In this document: positions 59,301 through 64,000 of the stretch, piece by piece
Numbering within the stretch: position 1 is the first letter of the stretch
Layout of the letters: the number at the start of each line of letters is the position of its first letter
NCBI RefSeq assembly: GCF_000801105.2
Contig: NC_079511.1
Span: 14,388,602 to 14,452,601, forward strand
Direction: 5' to 3'
Length of the DNA stretch: 64,000 bases
Source: Raphanus sativus
Lineage: Eukaryota > Streptophyta > Magnoliopsida > Brassicales > Brassicaceae
Position numbers and translations under genes: made by a program
The notes under the pieces: model-generated
What the model was told of the DNA's origin: nothing
The model's database searches: none
The model's input: only the letters and a program-made list of their open reading frames with translations

Positions 59301-62184
59301 CCAGAGGAAGCTCTGCCCCTTCCTTCAGCAGGAGGTGGCGGCGGTGCATTTGAACCTTTTGCTCCCAATGGTGGTGGGCCACTACTTGTACCACGACCCA
59401 ACGCTGGTGGAGGAGGAGCAGGGGTCTTGGATAGAGGTGGCGGAGGGGGAGCAGGGGTTTTGGATAGTGGTGGTGGTGGAGGCGGACGGGGAGCACCCAA
59501 CTTTGCGGATGAAGGAGGATGTGGTGGTGGAGGAGGAGAGGGAGCACCCAACTTTGGGGATGGAAGATGTGGTGGTGGTGGAGGCGGAGGGGGAGCACCC
59601 AACTTTCCAGATGAAGGAGGAAGAGGTGGTGGAGGAGGTGGCATGGGGGCATTTGAAATATTAGCCTTACGAGGTGGAGGTGGAGGTGGTGGGGGTGCTG
59701 AAGGTGGGCCAGCACGAGCAGGAACAGAATGAGATATAGGTGGCGGTGGAGGTGGGGGTGGTGGTTGCGCCTGAAGTTTATTTCCTGAGTTCCCAAACGG
59801 AGGTGGCGGGGGTGGTGGTGGAGGGGGCAGAGCTGAAGGTGGAGAAATGCTTCTAGAGAAAGGTGGAGGAGGAGGTGGTGGAGGTGGTTGCACCTGAAGT
59901 TTATTTCCTGTGTTCCCAAATGGAGGTGGCAGCGGTGGTGGTGGAGGGGGTGGAGCTGAAGGTGGCAAAACGCTTCTAGAGAAAGGTGGAGGAGGAGGTG
60001 GTGGTGGAGGTGGTTGCGCCTGAAGTTTATTTCCTGTGTTCCCAAACGGAGGTGGCAGGAGTGGTGGTGGAGGGGGTGGAGCTGAAGGTGGAGAAATGCT
60101 TCTAGAGAAAGGTGGAGGAGGAGGAGGTGGTGGAGGTGTTTGTGCCTGAAGTTTATTTACTGTGCTCCCAAATGAAGGTGGTGGTGGTGGAGGAGGTGGA
60201 GCTGAAGGTGGAGAAATGCTTCTAGAGAAAGGTGGAGGAGGAGGTGGTGGTGGTGGGGTTTTGTTGATAGGCTGGTGTGATGTTGTCAGAGGATCTCTAC
60301 TGCTGGAAATAGGGAGAGGCGGTGGTGGTGGCGGAGGTAAAAGTGTGGCAGAAGATGGAAGAACCGAAGGCTGGACACTGTCTTTCGATGGAACTTCTTG
60401 CTGTTGTCCACGAGAGAATTCGTTAGGCTCCTCTGAAGATTCCGAAGCAAAAGATATAGGAATGTCTTCGGTGTCATCATTATCAAAAGCGAGAGAAATG
60501 CGAGGTCTATGAATGGCATCAAAGCCTTCATCTGAACTATCAGCTGCACTAGATGTGTTGGTCTCCTCTTCAGAGTCAGGAGAATTCATGTAGAAACCCC
60601 CTCTGTGCCGAAATCTTGTGAACTCCTTTGCATCATTTATTGCAGCAAGTTGTTTCAGCAACCACAGAGCAGCATCGTCTCCATTTTCAGCCAAATCCAC
60701 ACCACTAAAAAGTTCTTGAACTTTAGAAAAGGCTTCGATGGGCAAGCCACCAGTCTCATCACCATTTACTATTGGGGTTGGAACTTTCTGAGGCAAAGCA
60801 TTCTCAACTTCTCCAAACAAAACCTGAATGCATAAAAAATGGAGTCAGAAACAAGCGCATGTATAGTATGGATTATCTTTACCCCACCCATATAAGCTTA
60901 ATAAAAAAAAAATTGTTTCTCCTCTAGCACCCATATCTTGTCATATGCATATAAAATTAAAGGAAATTAACAAGAAAGGTCCACACCTCTGCTCGAAACC
61001 CTTTTGGATAATGATCCTTGGCCTCCCAAAGAATATCCAAGTTGTCCGAGTTCAACATTAGTATGTTGGACCTGATAAATGCAGTATTGAACATCACACG
61101 GAACATCATAACCTCTCGTTCTGGTTCTAAATCCATATGCACACACTCCAGTACAACATCTCCTTGCACCCAGCACTGGATGTCAAGTTTGATCACGTCA
61201 CATTCTGCCTGCAGACACATTATATAGAGTTACGATTAGAAATAGTAACACTTTTTAAAGAAGTGTCTGAAAAAAAAAAAAAACACAGAAATAACAACAC
61301 AACCAACCTGTCGGTAATGCCGAAGGGGCTTTTTCTTATTAGACATAGAATAAAGCATCTCGGTGGAAAGACCAGAGGTGCTACTGTAGTTTCTTCCAAA
61401 GATACGTATAATGGGTCTGCATCCATGCTGGGAGTCAAAGTTGGGAATAGCACGAATAATCACACAATCCAAAGAAAGAGATCTCTCAGGAGGCGGCCAC
61501 TCAGGACTGATGTTCCTCCTGGCCACATACTGAAGATAACGAAGCTGAGAAGGGAAAGGGTTCAAGGGAGAGAGCAGCTGCAGAAGACCTTTAGGAGCCT
61601 CACGATGCACAATCTCAAGAGTCCTGCGCTCACCGCTATGAACTTTCCTGAAAATAAGAAAGCTGGCGAGGATAAAAGCCAGAAGCGGCCAGCCTCCTCT
61701 CTCGCAGTGAAGAAGAATAACATCGTGACGGTTCCCACGAGATAGCCAATTCTCACAGACGCGGAGAAAGTGCTGGATGAGTGATAAAGGGAGCAAAGGG
61801 CAGCCTTCGTATTGGCGTGGATACTCGAGGACCGTGACGTCGTATTCGCAGAGAGTCTCGGCGAAGACGCTTCTTTTCTCGCCTTCTCGGAAATTGAAAG
61901 CGAGGAAAGATGATTCGGGGAAGTCTTCGTGTAGATCGTTGATGACTTCGTGGAGAAAGATTTGGTACAAGTCATCAGCCAACACTTCCGTGCAAAAACA
62001 AGAATCAAAAACTGTCGGGAAAGTAAGAAAGATTTTAGACGAAATGAGAACATTAATAAACAAACACACAAAGAAAGTAAAAAGAGTAAATGGTTAAAAA
62101 GGTGATTTTACCATAAACTCTATCAGCAAACTCAAGCAACCCATCTGGTGGTCTCTTGTAAAAGAACCTACTTAGCAGAGACAT
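56305..62184 (-). pseudogene. FH14: Class II formin FH14, copy 2 (frameshifted as assembled)
   Basis: Same 17-exon layout as copy 1, from ATG at 62184 to stop at 56305. Exon 1 is 62184-62112, exon 2 62011-61308, exon 3 61208-60987 and the FH1 exon 60823-59157. That exon has 1667 bases and is fully open here, with about ten blocks of 8-10 prolines separated by FSRS/FGNTGNKLQ spacers. Exon 13 (57176-57106) has 71 bases instead of 72, because a T run at 57162-57166 is one base shorter than in copy 1, which shifts the frame inside FH2. All other exons match copy 1. Taken literally neither copy encodes a full protein; combined evidence points to a consensus of about 1259 residues. Copy 2 is not in the ancestral context: its neighbours are RHIP1 and WSS1 remnants. 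Confidence 0.85.
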
Positions 62185-64000
62185 TTCGGCAGATACAAAT
62201 GTGCTTCGATCGATCGATAAGCTGGAAACCTGAAACGAATCCGATAATCGAATCGAATTAAATCACTAAGTCAGGTCATCAAAGTCAAAAGCTAATCGAA
62301 TCGAATTAAAATTGGGGAAAGCCCAGAGATTGGGAGACTAAATTGGATGTAATCCAAACCTAAGAGGATTGAAACCAGATGGTGTGGAAGATGTGTAACA
62401 CTACGACTGCACAAGAACCTCGCGAAACTAGGGTTTATTAGTTAAGAGGAGGAGGAAGATTGAGGTTGATGACGACTTACACGTGACGTGAGAATCAAAA
62501 GGGTAAGACGTCGGCTATTTGCATTCCCCGATGCAGCAGGTGGAGCGGCGGTGGTGGAGGAAAGTGACGAAAATCAGGAACGTTTGGTTTTCAAAATTTG
62601 AAAACCAGATGGATCGCTTTCTGGTTTGTAGTATAAAATAATAATCACCACTTCTTCCTTCCATTTCTCATTCCCTTGTCTTTATCTTATAAATCTTTTG
62701 AAACAAAACTAAACTATATCTTTTGCACACAAAAGAAAAACCAAAAACTATTTTCTTTCTTTTGAATAAATTATGCAGCATACACACATTTTTTGAATAA
62801 ATTATGTAGCATATACATTATATATATATATATTAAATTAAAATTTTGATGAACAGCTATTTCGTATACAAAGTTTATCATATATAAATGTGGGATTCCG
62901 ATTATGAAAATATAATATGTTTGGAGAAAAATTATAATTTATGCCAATAAAACGATTAAACATGAGTTCTTTTCTACCATTCGGTATTCATTCGAAATAT
63001 ATCCTTACAATTCTGGATCCAAACAGGTTAGCAACTAAAACTTAGAAAAAGAAGAAACATCGTATGATACGGAAGATAAAAAGGAGAAAGAGCTCCTTCG
63101 ACGATGGCGAAAACCAAACCATCGGAGAACCATTGACAGATCTGAAAACAAAAGTTTGGCGGCGAAACTCTTCGAGAGAAAAATTAGGTAAAATTGGGGG
63201 AAATCTATCTCTTAGAATGCTTGTTTAGAGTCTTTCCTTAAACAGAAGTTTAAATAACAATTTAGTTATTGTATATTGTATGAAACTATTAGTATGTATT
63301 ATTGCGTTTTATTTAAATAATTTATTAATATTATCAACAAAAATTTGTTTAAAAATTTTATTGGCACTTTGTTATTTAAAAAACGGTTTATATATAATGA
63401 AATTAATAATGCAATGCACTGTACTGAATATTTTTTGCCACATCTATTATATATTTAAGTTTTAAGTTTTAAGTTTTCCATACAATTTAATTCAATATAT
63501 TCCCGGAAAGTAAAATAATTTCTATATTTTTTAGAATATTTTGTAACTGAACTTGAACTTGCTATATTTTCAGAAATATGATTAATATGATTATTCTTAT
63601 CTCTAAAAAAATAGTTTCTACACTAGGTAGAGAACATACAGCTAATCCGTAAACAAATTCTACCATATAAAGACTTTTGAGTTGTCTTTAGATTTTCTAT
63701 TCGTTAAAGAATTAAATATAAAAGTAAAATATGCATTATGAAGAAATGTAGCTATCTTTAATATGCATAGCTTTTGCATACTTAAATTTTCAATTTTAGA
63801 AATAGATTATTGATTCTACCAAAAATAGAATAAATTGTTTAACTTTGAATTCAAATTTTACCGTATTATTTTGTTTAAGAGATGACATTTTTTCCCTTAA
63901 AACATAACTATAAATGTTAATTTAATAAGTTTTACAACCAAAATATACCAGTATATGTATATGAGTATTTCATCAATTGTTTTTGTTTTTTATACTTTTA
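62185..64000. repeat. Upstream region of FH14 copy 2, duplicate of 35390-37208
   Basis: This mirrors the leader, promoter and AT-rich upstream DNA of copy 1, differing by one-base indels in homopolymers, for example at the GGGG run near 62316 and the T run near 62791. The match is unbroken at the window end, so the right limit of the duplication is not seen. Confidence 0.9.

Overview
This window is plant nuclear DNA, almost certainly from Brassicaceae and most likely the tribe Brassiceae. Genes are split by short GT-AG introns, intergenic DNA is AT-rich and full of small transposons, and every recognisable protein is a close match to what I remember of its Arabidopsis counterpart. There are no bacterial features. 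Gene identities come from reading translations against remembered families; no search was run.

Left part (1-23.9 kb). Bases 1-12.9 kb hold degenerate repeats and a dense set of transposon remnants: a LINE-derived DUF4283 fragment, a tRNA-derived SINE inside a 63-bp direct repeat, a short LINE-like element with an 18-bp target duplication, a Tourist-like MITE, two head-to-tail Helitron tails, an Emigrant-like MITE and a palindromic element. The one clearly intact gene here is COG6 (12998-15969, + strand, 9 exons), a Golgi tether subunit. After it comes a decayed carotenoid hydroxylase gene of the CYP97A3/LUT5 type (about 19010-23375, + strand), split by a 2.3-kb Mutator-like element with a perfect 9-bp target duplication.

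Duplicated block. An intact-looking Ty3/Gypsy chromodomain retrotransposon (23981-29404) sits just beyond the 3' end of a class II formin gene, FH14 (29511-35389, - strand, 17 exons). Both recur at 50771-56198 and 56305-62184, and the copy is still continuing at the window end. From about 28.26 kb rightward the copies differ almost only by one-base indels; leftward they differ by substitutions. The second retrotransposon has different 5-bp flanks. I read it as a chimera of two elements, made either by unequal crossing-over or by repeat-induced misassembly. Each FH14 copy carries frameshifts the other lacks.

Middle part (37.6-50.8 kb). A CACTA transposon end runs into a 100-N gap (37895-37994). 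Beyond it are an RHIP1-like four-span membrane protein gene (38370-39750, -), a repeat-rich 3-kb intergenic region, an 18-exon prolyl-oligopeptidase-family gene (42713-47043, +), a remnant of a WSS1-like zinc-finger gene split by an 844-bp hAT element, and a small broken copy of RHIP1 next to the second retrotransposon.

COG6, CYP97A3 and FH14 follow the gene order I remember for Arabidopsis chromosome 1 near At1g31780-At1g31810. The genes right of the N gap recall At4g and At5g loci, so the gap may also be a synteny break. The genes are unrelated housekeeping functions and do not form a pathway. I found no new molecular system. The most interesting signal is the chimeric retrotransposon and the duplication attached to it.
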